Shown here one piece after another: positions 28,166-36,922 of a stretch of 64,000 bases of DNA. The DNA lies in NCBI GenBank assembly GCA_043720875.1, contig JAYSRU010000196.1, positions 1 to 64,000 of the forward strand. The letters run 5' to 3'. The translations under genes and the position numbers were made by a program. The DNA comes from JAYSRU01 sp043720875 (GTDB taxonomy: Bacteria; Bacteroidota; Bacteroidia; Flavobacteriales_D; Crocinitomicaceae). Each line of letters starts with the position of its first letter. Position 1 is the stretch's first letter. Below the pieces are notes generated by a model. The model saw nothing but the letters and a program-made list of their open reading frames with translations. It was not told the DNA's origin and did not search any database.

Positions 28166-28690
28166 ATGTTAATGCCTTTCAATCTTAATGCTTGGATCAA
28201 CGAGCACCGCGAATTTTTAAAACCACCTATCGGAAATAAAAACTTATATGTGCAAGCAGGAGATTTTATTGTAATGGTGGTTGGTGGCCCGAACGCTAGA
28301 AAAGATTACCATTACAACGAAAGCGAAGAATTATTTTATCAGTTGGAAGGTGATGTTACCGTAAAGGTTCAACAGGATGGTAAAGCGGTTGACGTAGTTA
28401 TCAAAGAAGGTGATATTTTCCTTCTACCGGCAATGATTCCGCATTCTCCGATTCGCGGCGAAAATACGGTTGGTTTGGTAATCGAACGTGTACGTAAAGG
28501 AACAAATTTGGTAGATGGCTTGTATTGGTTTTGTGACAATTGCAATCATGAACTACACCATTACCGTTTTCCACTTCAAGATATCGAAAAAGATTTTATC
28601 TCTCGTTTTAGAGATTTTTACGCATCCATCGACTTACGCACGTGTGATGCTTGTGGGACAATAATGGATACGGATCCTAGATTTGTTTAA
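28166..28690 (+). CDS. 3-Hydroxyanthranilate 3,4-dioxygenase
   Basis: 174 residues, a small cupin. Catalytic iron ligands by position are His49, Glu55 and His93 (DYHYNESEELFYQLEG; MIPHSP). The C-terminal rubredoxin-like iron site has its two pairs, CDNC (123-126) and CDAC (160-163), as in bacterial NbaC-type enzymes. It opens the ring of 3-hydroxyanthranilate towards quinolinate/NAD synthesis or 2-nitrobenzoate-type degradation. No other kynurenine-pathway gene is in the window. Met3 is an alternative start. Confidence 0.92.
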   Translation: MLMPFNLNAWINEHREFLKPPIGNKNLYVQAGDFIVMVVGGPNARKDYHYNESEELFYQLEGDVTVKVQQDGKAVDVVIKEGDIFLLPAMIPHSPIRGENTVGLVIERVRKGTNLVDGLYWFCDNCNHELHHYRFPLQDIEKDFISRFRDFYASIDLRTCDACGTIMDTDPRFV

Positions 28691-28725
28691 TTCGTTTCAA
28701 GTGCCACCTTTATTTCTAAATTGCA

Positions 28726-29928
28726 ATGATTGAAACACCTTTTGTGATTTTACAAACCAGTGAGCAACAACAATTGGTTGCCATTGGATCGCACCGCACA
28801 TTGGAGTGTGAAAATACATTTGGCGCACTTCAAATGTTGGATGTTTTTACAGACCAACACAAAGGTTCGTATATTTTTCTTTCCTTATCCTACGATTTAA
28901 AAAATGCGATAGAAGTGCTCGAATCAAATAATTCAAATCCAATTGCTTTCCCGTCTATTGTTGCTTTCGTTCCATCCTGTGTGTGGGAAGTTCAAAATAA
29001 AAAGGCAAAAGTTGTTTTTGGCGAAACTAATTCTGAATTTGAGAATCAATTAGCTAGTTTTTTGCAACCAACCAAAGAAAAACTTCCCTCAATTGAATTC
29101 GTTCCAGAGATTTCGAAAGAGAGGTATTTGTCCGATGTGAAAGAGCTACAAGAAGAAATTCAACAAGGAAATATTTACGAGATTAATTTTTGCCAGCACT
29201 ATTTAGGAAAAACGCCTAAAAAAAATTGGAATCCAATTGCTGTGCATCAACAGTTAATGGCACAAACAAAAGCACCTTTTTCTGCCTATTTTGCCTTTGA
29301 TGAATTAGAAGTATTTTGTGCAAGTCCTGAACGTTTTTTAGAGAAAAAAGGAACTACTTTAAGGTCACAACCCATCAAAGGAACCGCAAAAAGGAGTAAA
29401 GATCCTGTTGCGGATGAAAACTTGAAACAAGCGCTTTTAGCGAGTAAGAAAGAAACAGCAGAAAACGTAATGATCGTTGATTTGGTGCGCAATGATTTCT
29501 CAAAAATTGCCGTAAAGAATTCTGTTAAAGTTACTGAGTTGTTTGGTTTGTATACGTTTGAAACTGTGCATCAAATGATTTCTACCATTGAGTGTGAAGT
29601 TGCAGAAAGCATTTCGTTTGTAGACATTTTAAAAGCAACTTTCCCTATGGGAAGCATGACAGGAGCGCCTAAAATTAGTGCTATGAAATTAGCAGAGCAA
29701 AAAGAGTCGTTTAAACGTGGTATTTATTCTGGAGCAATTGGATACATTGCCCCAAACGGTGATTTTGATTTAAATGTTGTCATTCGCTCATTGTTACACG
29801 ATACCAAGAAACGAAATATTTCTTGTGCTGTTGGCGGAGCGATTACAATTTTAAGTGATCCTGAAGCAGAATACGACGAGTGCTTGGTTAAAGTGGGTAA
29901 AATTTTAGCATTGTTCAATGGCAATTGA
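28726..29928 (+). CDS. pabB: Aminodeoxychorismate synthase component I
   Basis: 400 residues, a chorismate-binding domain of the TrpE/PabB/MenF family. The Lys218 in QPIKGTAKR is the nucleophile found in PabB and not in TrpE, so p-aminobenzoate/folate synthesis is favoured over tryptophan. Other signatures are VMIVDLVRNDFSKIA and PMGSMTGAPKISAMKL, with the C-terminal GIYSGAIGYIAPNGDFD. No glutamine amidotransferase partner lies beside it. Its end overlaps tilS by 11 bases. Confidence 0.88.
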   Translation: MIETPFVILQTSEQQQLVAIGSHRTLECENTFGALQMLDVFTDQHKGSYIFLSLSYDLKNAIEVLESNNSNPIAFPSIVAFVPSCVWEVQNKKAKVVFGETNSEFENQLASFLQPTKEKLPSIEFVPEISKERYLSDVKELQEEIQQGNIYEINFCQHYLGKTPKKNWNPIAVHQQLMAQTKAPFSAYFAFDELEVFCASPERFLEKKGTTLRSQPIKGTAKRSKDPVADENLKQALLASKKETAENVMIVDLVRNDFSKIAVKNSVKVTELFGLYTFETVHQMISTIECEVAESISFVDILKATFPMGSMTGAPKISAMKLAEQKESFKRGIYSGAIGYIAPNGDFDLNVVIRSLLHDTKKRNISCAVGGAITILSDPEAEYDECLVKVGKILALFNGN

Positions 29929-31156
29929 CCTGAACTCATTTCTTAAGCAACATGTCGATGCTGCTGATACTACTACATTTTTCCTTGCGGTAAGTGGCGG
30001 TGTTGACTCCATGATTTTGTTGCATAAATTTCATGCATTACACTTAAAATGCGTTGTTTTACATGTCAATTATCAATTGCGTGAGGAAGATTCCGACTTG
30101 GATCAAAAACTGGTTGAATCCACCTGTAATGCAATGAATATTCCTTGTAAAACACTGGTTGTAGATAAATTGCAACTAAAAAATAGAGAAAAAGGAAATT
30201 TACAAGAGATCGCACGGCGGTTGCGGTATGATTTTTTTGCACGTGAAATGGCCAATACAAGCAACGCAAAACTGGTATTAGGACATCATAAAAACGATCA
30301 AGCGGAAACGTTTTTAATGCACTTAGATCGTAAGGCAGGGATTATGGGATTAGCTTGTATGGCTCCGAGTCATGCAAATATTCTACGTCCGTTACTCAAT
30401 TATTCCAAACAGGAATTGTATGCTGAAGCTAACAGTCTTCAAGTGAAATGGAGAGAAGATGGAAGTAATAGTAGAACGAATTACTACCGAAATTTTATAA
30501 GGCAAAATATTATTCCAGTTTGGGAAGAAAAATCTCATAATCTCATAGATCATTTGGCAGAAAATGCAATCTTTTTTCAAGTACTTCAAAAAGAATTGGA
30601 AGTGCGTATTGCATTAATTTTAGCACAAGGAAAAACCGTTTCAATCGAAACTTGGGTTAAACTCTTGAGTATTGAAAAGGCTGAGGTATTGCGCCAATGG
30701 AATTTTCCAACACAAATGGTGAATGAAGTTACTGATTTATTAAATTGCCAGGTTGGAAAATATGTTGCGGGTAATGGATTAACGATTTTTAGAGAACGAG
30801 ATTTTTTGGTTTTAACTGATCAGGTGGAGGCTGCTATTCCTTTAATTTGTATCGAAAAAGTAAATTCATTTCAAAAAAATCTTGGCAATGTTGCATTCTT
30901 AGATGGATCAAAGATTTCTGGTGAACTGCGCTTGCGTAAATGGAAAACAGGAGATAGAATGATACCACTAGGTATGAAAGGTTCTAAACTTATTAGTACA
31001 ATTTTGGCAAATGACAAGGTGTTAAGTAGCCAAAAAAAGAATTTTTTAGTGCTGGAAGATGATAAAATTATTCATTGGTTAGTAGGAATTAGGGTTTCTG
31101 ATTGTTCAAAAATTACAAATGAAACTATTGATATTCAAAAGGTTAGCTTGGCTTGA
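29918..31156 (+). CDS. tilS: tRNA(Ile)-lysidine synthase
   Basis: 412 residues. The PP-loop SGGVDS is at 26-31. The N-type ATPase domain runs to about 190 (LGHHKNDQAETFLM), and the C-terminal TilS domain includes LRKWKTGDRMIPLGMKG. It modifies the wobble C of tRNA-Ile(CAU) to lysidine, which is essential for AUA reading. The start overlaps the last codons of pabB, so translation is probably coupled. Confidence 0.92.
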   Translation: MAIDLNSFLKQHVDAADTTTFFLAVSGGVDSMILLHKFHALHLKCVVLHVNYQLREEDSDLDQKLVESTCNAMNIPCKTLVVDKLQLKNREKGNLQEIARRLRYDFFAREMANTSNAKLVLGHHKNDQAETFLMHLDRKAGIMGLACMAPSHANILRPLLNYSKQELYAEANSLQVKWREDGSNSRTNYYRNFIRQNIIPVWEEKSHNLIDHLAENAIFFQVLQKELEVRIALILAQGKTVSIETWVKLLSIEKAEVLRQWNFPTQMVNEVTDLLNCQVGKYVAGNGLTIFRERDFLVLTDQVEAAIPLICIEKVNSFQKNLGNVAFLDGSKISGELRLRKWKTGDRMIPLGMKGSKLISTILANDKVLSSQKKNFLVLEDDKIIHWLVGIRVSDCSKITNETIDIQKVSLA

Positions 31157-31307
31157 CTTGTTCATGGCTGGATCTTATTGAATATTTTTAATGTATTTTG
31201 TTTGTTTATTGAATATGTTTTGTACATTAGAGTATTGCAAAGCTTTCTTTCTGTGCTAGCTAGAACAATCACATTTCAAATATATTCATCTCAAATAATG
31301 CTAAATT

Positions 31308-31598
31308 ATGACAGCAACACAACTCGACGTACCGACTTTAATTGAAAAAGAAACTATTCCAAGTTTGAATTTTCGTGATGCAAGTATAGAAGTGAACCAA
31401 AGTAAGACATTGAGGTTTGATTTAGAACGCGCTACATCTTTAGGGAATCTATATCATGTAAAAGTAGGAATCGTATTTCAAGACGATAATGGTATTAAAC
31501 GCGTGAATACAACAATTTGGGCAACTGGATCCAAGTATATTTCGTTGAAAGGAGGATTATGGATTCCGATTTCCAGAATAGTAGAAATTGACGCTTAA
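31308..31598 (+). CDS. Small protein of unknown function
   Basis: 96 residues, cytosolic, beta-rich by composition, with no signal or membrane segment. The middle (HVKVGIVFQDDNGIKRVNTT...ISLKGGLWIPISRIVEID) looks like a compact barrel or Tudor/SH3-like fold, but I cannot name the family. It is preceded by a 150-base intergenic region with a weak -7-like box (TACATTAG, 31223..31230). It is followed by the candidate small RNA. Confidence 0.65.
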   Translation: MTATQLDVPTLIEKETIPSLNFRDASIEVNQSKTLRFDLERATSLGNLYHVKVGIVFQDDNGIKRVNTTIWATGSKYISLKGGLWIPISRIVEIDA

Positions 31599-31646
31599 CT
31601 CAATATTGACAGCAATTAGTCGGATAAATAATTGAAATACATCCCA

Positions 31647-31654
31647 TACATTTG
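31647..31654 (+). promoter_or_regulatory. -7 box of a candidate small RNA
   Basis: TACATTTG, an exact TAnnTTTG box, three bases before the first hairpin of the structured region and 49 bases past the stop of the small protein gene. No TTG at the standard spacing. Confidence 0.5.
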
Positions 31655-31657
31655 TTT

Positions 31658-31757
31658 GGGAGTTACGAAAGTGAGCGAATAGCTCCTAGGCTCTTCATCT
31701 GCTAGAGCAAAAAATACATAGAACCTTATTCAAGAATATTGGATAAGGTTTTTTTTA
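31658..31757 (+). ncRNA. Candidate small structured RNA of about 100 nt
   Basis: Just after an exact -7 box, the sequence folds by eye into three hairpins: GGAGTTA/TAGCTCC (31659..31686), GCTCT/AGAGC (31690..31708) and a terminator stem AACCTTAT/ATAAGGTT (31722..31750) ending in eight T. There is no open reading frame worth naming in it. It could also be a structured 3' UTR of the small protein gene at 31308..31598. I cannot match it to a known RNA family. Confidence 0.4.
31722..31756 (+). terminator. Rho-independent terminator
   Basis: AACCTTAT (31722..31729) pairs with ATAAGGTT (31743..31750), followed by a T run to 31756. It ends the plus-strand transcript just before the stop of the convergent kinase gene. 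Confidence 0.7.
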
Positions 31758-32984
31758 TGACTTAAAACTCATCTTAAAACATGTCCCAGTGTGCTGAGTG
31801 AATTCGAATTTTGCTTCAAGTTGTTCTGCTAAGCCTTCGATAACGGTCATACCTAATGAACTTTTTTCGTTATAGTTGTCGGGTAATCCTACTCCGTTGT
31901 CACACACCATTAAATGTAAATCACCTTGCTTCTTTTCAAAACTCACGTGTATCATTCCTTTATTTCGATCTTTAAATGCATGCTTATAACAATTTGTTAA
32001 AAGCTCATTCAAAATTAACCCACAAGGAATGGCATCATCAATGGCGACTGTCGAGTCTTGAAAATTAGTGGTTACAGTTATTGAACCGGAAACCTCCGGA
32101 TACGATGAATTAATTTCTTCAATGAGCAGCGTCGCGAAATTGGGGAAGTTTAATGATGTGAGACTATCATCTTTATACAATTGATTGTGAATTAAAGCCA
32201 TAGACCGCACTCTGTTTCTACTCTCTACTAAGACATTCTTTGCGTCTTCATGTAAATCGTCATTTATTTTCAAATTAAATAAACTAGAAATTATGGCTAA
32301 ATTATTTTTAACGCGATGATGCAATTCTGCAATCAACGTGTTTTTTTCATTTAATGCATTTGCTGTAATTTGTTCTGTCTTAATACTCTCCGATAATAAT
32401 AATTGAAACATTTCTTTTTCCTTTTCTCGATTCCGAACCATTAAGTAAACAAAAAAACCAAGGCTTGAAAAACTAAACGTGATATTGAAAACAAACATTA
32501 CTTGACGCATTTCATTTGTTAAAAACTGACTACTGAATAGTTTGTAATCGGTTATAGCATTGGTTATAATGAAGGTGAGAATTAATAAAAAATGAAATGC
32601 AACATACCGTTTTTCAGATTTCCAGTCGTATAAAAAAGCTACAGCGAATACAAGCGGGAAATGATATAAATAGGTTCCTGAATTGAAGCCAGAATATGAA
32701 TCGAAGTAAAAAATGCTGCAATTTATTGACGTAAATAAGAAAAACGTACTCAAGCGATGGACACCTACTTTTTGTAAAAAGAAGCAGAACAATCCTACTA
32801 GAATCATTCCTTCTAAAAGAATAGCGGAAAAAGTGTCTCCTAAACTATAGTTGTTCAAGCCGCTGAACCCATAAATAAGAATGGAAAGTACATTATATTG
32901 ATTCGTTAAAATTATACGATCTTTCAGTCCTTCATCATTGGAAGGATGGACTCCAATACGAGTAATGGTTTTCCAGATATTCAT
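31755..32984 (-). CDS. Membrane sensor histidine kinase, HisKA_2 type (paralogue)
   Basis: 409 residues. About six membrane segments (35-185) are followed by a coiled region and HisKA_2 with the HHRVKNNLAIISSL box (phospho-acceptor His223). The ATPase domain has CGLILNELLTNCYKHA and VCDNGVGLPD. It is built like the kinase at 25245..26459 and shares its His box and N box. Only five bases separate it from the SpoIIE phosphatase gene upstream, so the two are cotranscribed. It may read the same input as, or act with, that phosphatase (inference). Confidence 0.87.
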   Translation of the reverse strand: MNIWKTITRIGVHPSNDEGLKDRIILTNQYNVLSILIYGFSGLNNYSLGDTFSAILLEGMILVGLFCFFLQKVGVHRLSTFFLFTSINCSIFYFDSYSGFNSGTYLYHFPLVFAVAFLYDWKSEKRYVAFHFLLILTFIITNAITDYKLFSSQFLTNEMRQVMFVFNITFSFSSLGFFVYLMVRNREKEKEMFQLLLSESIKTEQITANALNEKNTLIAELHHRVKNNLAIISSLFNLKINDDLHEDAKNVLVESRNRVRSMALIHNQLYKDDSLTSLNFPNFATLLIEEINSSYPEVSGSITVTTNFQDSTVAIDDAIPCGLILNELLTNCYKHAFKDRNKGMIHVSFEKKQGDLHLMVCDNGVGLPDNYNEKSSLGMTVIEGLAEQLEAKFEFTQHTGTCFKMSFKS

Positions 32985-32989
32985 AGCCC

Positions 32990-34420
32990 TTAAATTAGTT
33001 GGATACCCACTACTAAAACATCATCTGTTTGTTCTTCATTTTTTTTCCACTCATTAAATGTATGCGCAACCTTTTCTCTTTGCTCAACAAATGGGAGGCC
33101 TCTATGATTGGTCAACATTTCTTGTAAGGGCTTATACCTGAATTTTTTACCAAGTTCACCGCCAAATTGATCAGGATATCCATCAGAAAATAAATAAAGT
33201 ATATCGCCAGCAATAATTTTTACTTGATGATTAGTAAATGCTATAGGGTGTGGGTAAAAACCACACGGTTGTTTATCACAAGCTAATTTTTCAATTTCAT
33301 TTGCGCCTGCACGAAGTAAAATCGAAGTGTTATTTGCGGAAGCATATTCCAAAATAGAAGTGGCTTTGTCAAAGCAACAAAGTATTAAATCCATTCCATC
33401 TTTACTTTGATCTTCGTCTTGCCCTTGACGTAATGCTTTTGTAATTTTACTTCTTACTATTTCTAACAGTTCAGCCGGATTAGCATTTTCATTGGACCGT
33501 ATTGCATCTTCTAAAAAAGTGGAAGCTAACATGCTCATAAATCCTCCGGGCACGCCGTGACCAGTGCAATCTGCTACAGCAAAGTGCGTCTTACCATTAA
33601 GCTCAAACCTCCAGTAGAAATCGCCACTTACAATGTCTTTTGGGTTAAAAAAAACAAAGCCATCAGAAAATGAGCTTAAAAACTCTTGTTCTGATGGGAT
33701 TATAGCCGACTGAATTCGTTTTGCGTAAGTAATGCTATCTGTAATTTCTTTATTTTTTATTGATAATACATCTTTTTGATGCAATATTTCTTTCGACTGA
33801 ACGGTTATGGTCACATTTTCTCGTTCAATGATTTCCTTAGATTTGGCAAGCTGCAATCTGCTACGAATTTCATTAAAGGTAAGTTTGTATCGCGTCCTGA
33901 TAAGGAATAAACTAAACAGAGCGACCGTTAACACTAGTAATCCACCATTGATAACGAATTCAGAAATTGTTAGATTGCTGTTTGCTGTGTAGAAAATTAT
34001 GTTACTGATTACGGTCGCTATCACTAAGATTATTGAAAATTTTAATTCCCATAAAACTAACATGCCAGCACCAATGAATAAAACTAAATAGGCGATTGCG
34101 TGTTGCTGTAAATGGGCTAAATCCATAACGCTCCACATAAATGCATTTTGGATTGAAATTCCCAGTACTAGAATAAACATACAAGCGTAAATATCAATTT
34201 TTGAGTAGCGTCTAGTAGTAACCGCCACAAGGGCAATCGCACTTACCGCAAAACGAACACCTAAAAAAGTATAGGCGTATGCCGGCAATACAAACAAATC
34301 ACTAATGAACCAAACAAGATTTAACCCGACTCCAACGAGACATGTGATGACATGAAAATTTTCGGTTGTTTTGTTAAACTCATTTTTGATTTCGTGTTGT
34401 GGAATAATTAAATCGTTCAT
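32990..34420 (-). CDS. Membrane SpoIIE-type PP2C serine phosphatase
   Basis: 476 residues. About seven membrane segments (25-200), then a coiled coil (about 205-250) ending in ITDSITYAKRIQSAIIPS, the linker common to Bacteroidota SpoIIE proteins. The PP2C/SpoIIE domain has metal-binding motifs SGDFYW, VADCTGHGVPGGFMSML and EQTDDVLVVGI. Such phosphatases reset anti-anti-sigma or SiaC-type proteins. Neither a STAS partner nor a SiaC gene is adjacent, but SiaB and SiaC homologues lie at 52.8-53.7 kb. Confidence 0.88.
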   Translation of the reverse strand: MNDLIIPQHEIKNEFNKTTENFHVITCLVGVGLNLVWFISDLFVLPAYAYTFLGVRFAVSAIALVAVTTRRYSKIDIYACMFILVLGISIQNAFMWSVMDLAHLQQHAIAYLVLFIGAGMLVLWELKFSIILVIATVISNIIFYTANSNLTISEFVINGGLLVLTVALFSLFLIRTRYKLTFNEIRSRLQLAKSKEIIERENVTITVQSKEILHQKDVLSIKNKEITDSITYAKRIQSAIIPSEQEFLSSFSDGFVFFNPKDIVSGDFYWRFELNGKTHFAVADCTGHGVPGGFMSMLASTFLEDAIRSNENANPAELLEIVRSKITKALRQGQDEDQSKDGMDLILCCFDKATSILEYASANNTSILLRAGANEIEKLACDKQPCGFYPHPIAFTNHQVKIIAGDILYLFSDGYPDQFGGELGKKFRYKPLQEMLTNHRGLPFVEQREKVAHTFNEWKKNEEQTDDVLVVGIQLI

Positions 34421-34865
34421 CTGCGGGGATAGTAGTGAATTAAGTCACGAAAGGTAATGAAATTAACGGAAATATGTTTACCGAGGTAAGCTTTTACTGA
34501 GTTTAGGTAAATTTTACCATTACTGAAAGTTGTTTTTATTCTTACTTAATACTATTGTTACTGAATACAATACAAGCTAAGCCTTTGTAAATCAAGTTTT
34601 TATTATAATTGTTTGCGTGATTCATGCCTTTTTTATCGTTCGTCGAAAGTTTCAGTAAGTTCAAACGAATATATAGGATTGTTTGCCGAATAAATTGAAA
34701 ATAAACTTTCAATTAGTTGTAAATACGTGATTTGGGCCTTAATTTTACACACTTAGGTGGTTAGGTTAGGTTGATAAAAGAATAGGAATTGCACAATATG
34801 TAGTTCCTATTCTTGTTTTACAACCGTTTTAAGTATTCAAAGCGATTTAGAACTACCGAACGAGT
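34421..34865. other. Intergenic region between the SpoIIE and YjjG operons
   Basis: About 445 bases without a gene. At 34449..34456 the minus strand reads TACCTTTC, one base from a -7 box, about 30 bases before the SpoIIE gene. Several near-repeats of TTTACC/GGTAAA and TACTGA occur at 34480..34540 without a clear pattern. A hairpin at 34778..34814 ends the yjjG transcript. Nothing else is evident. Confidence 0.5.
34778..34814 (-). terminator. Terminator hairpin after yjjG
   Basis: AAGAATAGGAA (34778..34788) and TTCCTATTCTT (34804..34814) form a perfect 11-bp stem around a 15-base loop. On the minus strand a short T run follows. It lies about 50 bases past the yjjG stop. Confidence 0.6.
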
Positions 34866-35576
34866 TTAAAGAAGTTGCATCTTGCCAACTAATAGGGGCA
34901 ATTGATCAAAATCAGAAAATCCTCGTCCTTTTAGTTGAAATTGCATGGTCAAATGCGGAGTGAAATGTAAAGCCTCCATTTGTGCATTTAATGCACCAGA
35001 AATGTCGTTTTGCTGGTCGTCACCAATCATAATAGATTCAGGCGCTTTTGCCTTGGCTAAGTTAAGTGCATGACTAAAAATACCTTTTTTGGGTTTATGA
35101 AATTCAGTGTCTTCACTACAAACAACCACGTCAAAAAATGAGGATAAACCACTCTCTTGAATTTTTATTTCTTGAACTTCTCGAAATCCATTGGTGATAA
35201 TGTGTTGAGCATAACCCTCACGTTGAAAGTGAGTCAGTGTTTCAATGACGTTTGGAAACAATACGGTTTGCCTTGGGGACTCACTTAAATAGAATTTTGA
35301 AAGTGAGCAAATAAATGCTTGGTCAACGTCACCTAGGTTGGTCAACGCACGCTTGAATCGTTCGGTTCTTAGCGTCACCTTATCCATTTTCCCTCGCCCC
35401 AATTCAACCCATAATTCGTGATTATGTTTTTCGTAAGCGGTAATGAAATCTGAAATTTCCGAAAAATATGTCTTGAGGTTGAATGCGTCGTACATATGTT
35501 TTAATGCCACACGAGAATTTGTTTCAAAATCCCACAATGTTCGGTCAAGGTCGTAAAAAAGGTGTTTATATTTCAA
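34866..35576 (-). CDS. yjjG: YjjG-family pyrimidine nucleotidase (HAD)
   Basis: 236 residues. HAD motif I is FYDLDRTLWDF, the cap domain is helical, motif II is IITNGFREVQ, and motif IV is IMIGDDQQNDISGA. YjjG enzymes dephosphorylate UMP, dUMP and non-canonical pyrimidine nucleotides. It overlaps the upstream membrane-protein gene by four bases, and upp heads the same run, so the three genes form a pyrimidine-salvage-like operon. Confidence 0.85.
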   Translation of the reverse strand: MKYKHLFYDLDRTLWDFETNSRVALKHMYDAFNLKTYFSEISDFITAYEKHNHELWVELGRGKMDKVTLRTERFKRALTNLGDVDQAFICSLSKFYLSESPRQTVLFPNVIETLTHFQREGYAQHIITNGFREVQEIKIQESGLSSFFDVVVCSEDTEFHKPKKGIFSHALNLAKAKAPESIMIGDDQQNDISGALNAQMEALHFTPHLTMQFQLKGRGFSDFDQLPLLVGKMQLL

Positions 35577-36019
35577 CTGAAAACGAAATATGCTAAGCCA
35601 GTGGTGATAAAACCCATGACACCAATTCCTAAAAGAATAAGAGGGTAGGTAACCTGGCGTTTGCCATAAAACTTTGCAGTAATGATAGTTCCAATGGGTA
35701 TAGATAAGAAAAATGGGGCGAGAAAGGTCACGCCAACAATACCAACATTTCGTTTCATCTTCACCACCAATTTGTTCGTTTTTGTAAATACCTTTTTCTT
35801 CACATTTGTTCCATCGACTAACGATTTCTGCTTTTTTTCCGCTGCACGTTTGAAGAAAAATTCACTTGCAAAATAAAAAATAGTCGAACTCAAAATAGCA
35901 CCAGATATACTTGCTAAATAGGTTTCAATAAAATTTAACCCTAATGCAGGTCCACCAAAAGGAGCAAACATGAATTTTATCATGGAAAGACCGAAAACAC
36001 CTAATAGTTTTGCCCACAT
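35573..36019 (-). CDS. Membrane protein of unknown function in the upp-yjjG operon
   Basis: 148 residues with about four membrane segments and a basic cytosolic loop near residues 57-90 (FKRAAEKKQK; TNKLVVKMKRN). The segment FLAPFFLSIPIGTIITAKFYG resembles small multidrug-export-type membrane proteins, but I would not assign that. It lies three bases after upp and overlaps yjjG by four bases, so it is translationally tied to both. Confidence 0.7.
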   Translation of the reverse strand: MWAKLLGVFGLSMIKFMFAPFGGPALGLNFIETYLASISGAILSSTIFYFASEFFFKRAAEKKQKSLVDGTNVKKKVFTKTNKLVVKMKRNVGIVGVTFLAPFFLSIPIGTIITAKFYGKRQVTYPLILLGIGVMGFITTGLAYFVFS

Positions 36020-36022
36020 AAA

Positions 36023-36670
36023 TTATAATTTTACGCCAAATGCCAAATCCCCTGCATCACCTAATCCAGGTACAATGTAAGATTGTGCGGTTAATTCTTG
36101 GTCTAATGCACCGATCCAAATGTGCGTATTTTCTTTTAAATGTCCTCGAAGGTGAGAAATTGCCTCAGGGGCCGCTATAGCAGCAACGATGTGAACTTGA
36201 CTTGGATTGCCGATTCGCATCAGTTCTTTGTAAACTTTGAGCATTGAACTACCTGAAGCTAACATGGGGTCAGAGATTATTAACACTTTATCCGTTAAAT
36301 CTGGAATAGCCATATATTCAACCCTAATATCAAAGTCTTCTGCTGTATGGTGTTTTCTGTAGGCAGAAACAAAAGCTGATTCTGCACGATCGAAATAATT
36401 CAACAATCCTCGATGTAATGGTAAGCCAGCTCTCAGTATAGTTGCCAATACAGGTTGATGTTTCAAAAGCTTTGTGTGATCAAAACCCAGTGGCGTCTCA
36501 ATATCTGTTTCAACGAATGTCAAGTGTTTCGATATTTCTAGGGCCATACATTCTCCAATACGTTCCAAATTTCTTCTAAAGCGCATGGCATCTCGTTGGA
36601 TTTCAACATCTCGTAATTCTGCTAAGAAATGATTAAAAACGCTTGGATTATCTGATAAGTTATGAATCAT
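36023..36670 (-). CDS. upp: Uracil phosphoribosyltransferase
   Basis: 215 residues from MIHNLSDNPSVF; an upstream Met (36688) adds an unconserved MITLII and is not used. The PRPP loop is VLIISDPMLASGSSML, and the uracil-binding tail is YIVPGLGDAGDLAFGVKL. LRAGLPLHRGLLNYF is the dimer/flexible loop. It makes UMP from uracil and PRPP. First gene of a run with a membrane protein and the nucleotidase yjjG. Confidence 0.93.
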   Translation of the reverse strand: MIHNLSDNPSVFNHFLAELRDVEIQRDAMRFRRNLERIGECMALEISKHLTFVETDIETPLGFDHTKLLKHQPVLATILRAGLPLHRGLLNYFDRAESAFVSAYRKHHTAEDFDIRVEYMAIPDLTDKVLIISDPMLASGSSMLKVYKELMRIGNPSQVHIVAAIAAPEAISHLRGHLKENTHIWIGALDQELTAQSYIVPGLGDAGDLAFGVKL

Positions 36671-36873
36671 AATTATAAGTGTGATCATTTAATCACGTGC
36701 TAAGTTAGTTTTTTTCTCAACTTACTTATGTACATTCTAAACTTTGGTGTTAAAAAATGTAAATAGTTGCGTGTTTAATTTTTATGGGGTCATTCAATGC
36801 TCTGCTAATATTCCATGTAATAACAAATATCTTAAAAAATCTAAAAACATGTCAATTTGTCATTCTTGCTAAT

Positions 36874-36881
36874 TATCTTTG
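36874..36881 (+). promoter_or_regulatory. -7 box of miaB
   Basis: TATCTTTG, an exact TAnnTTTG box, 41 bases before the miaB start codon. It may drive the whole run to secG. No TTG at the usual spacing. Confidence 0.55.
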
Positions 36882-36922
36882 TTTGCCTGAATTAAATCAG
36901 TAGCGCCAAAAACAATAATCCA

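Noticed and set aside
31658..31757. tRNA or known RNA at this site
   Set aside because: No TTCGA-type T loop, no acceptor stem with CCA, and no family I know matches.
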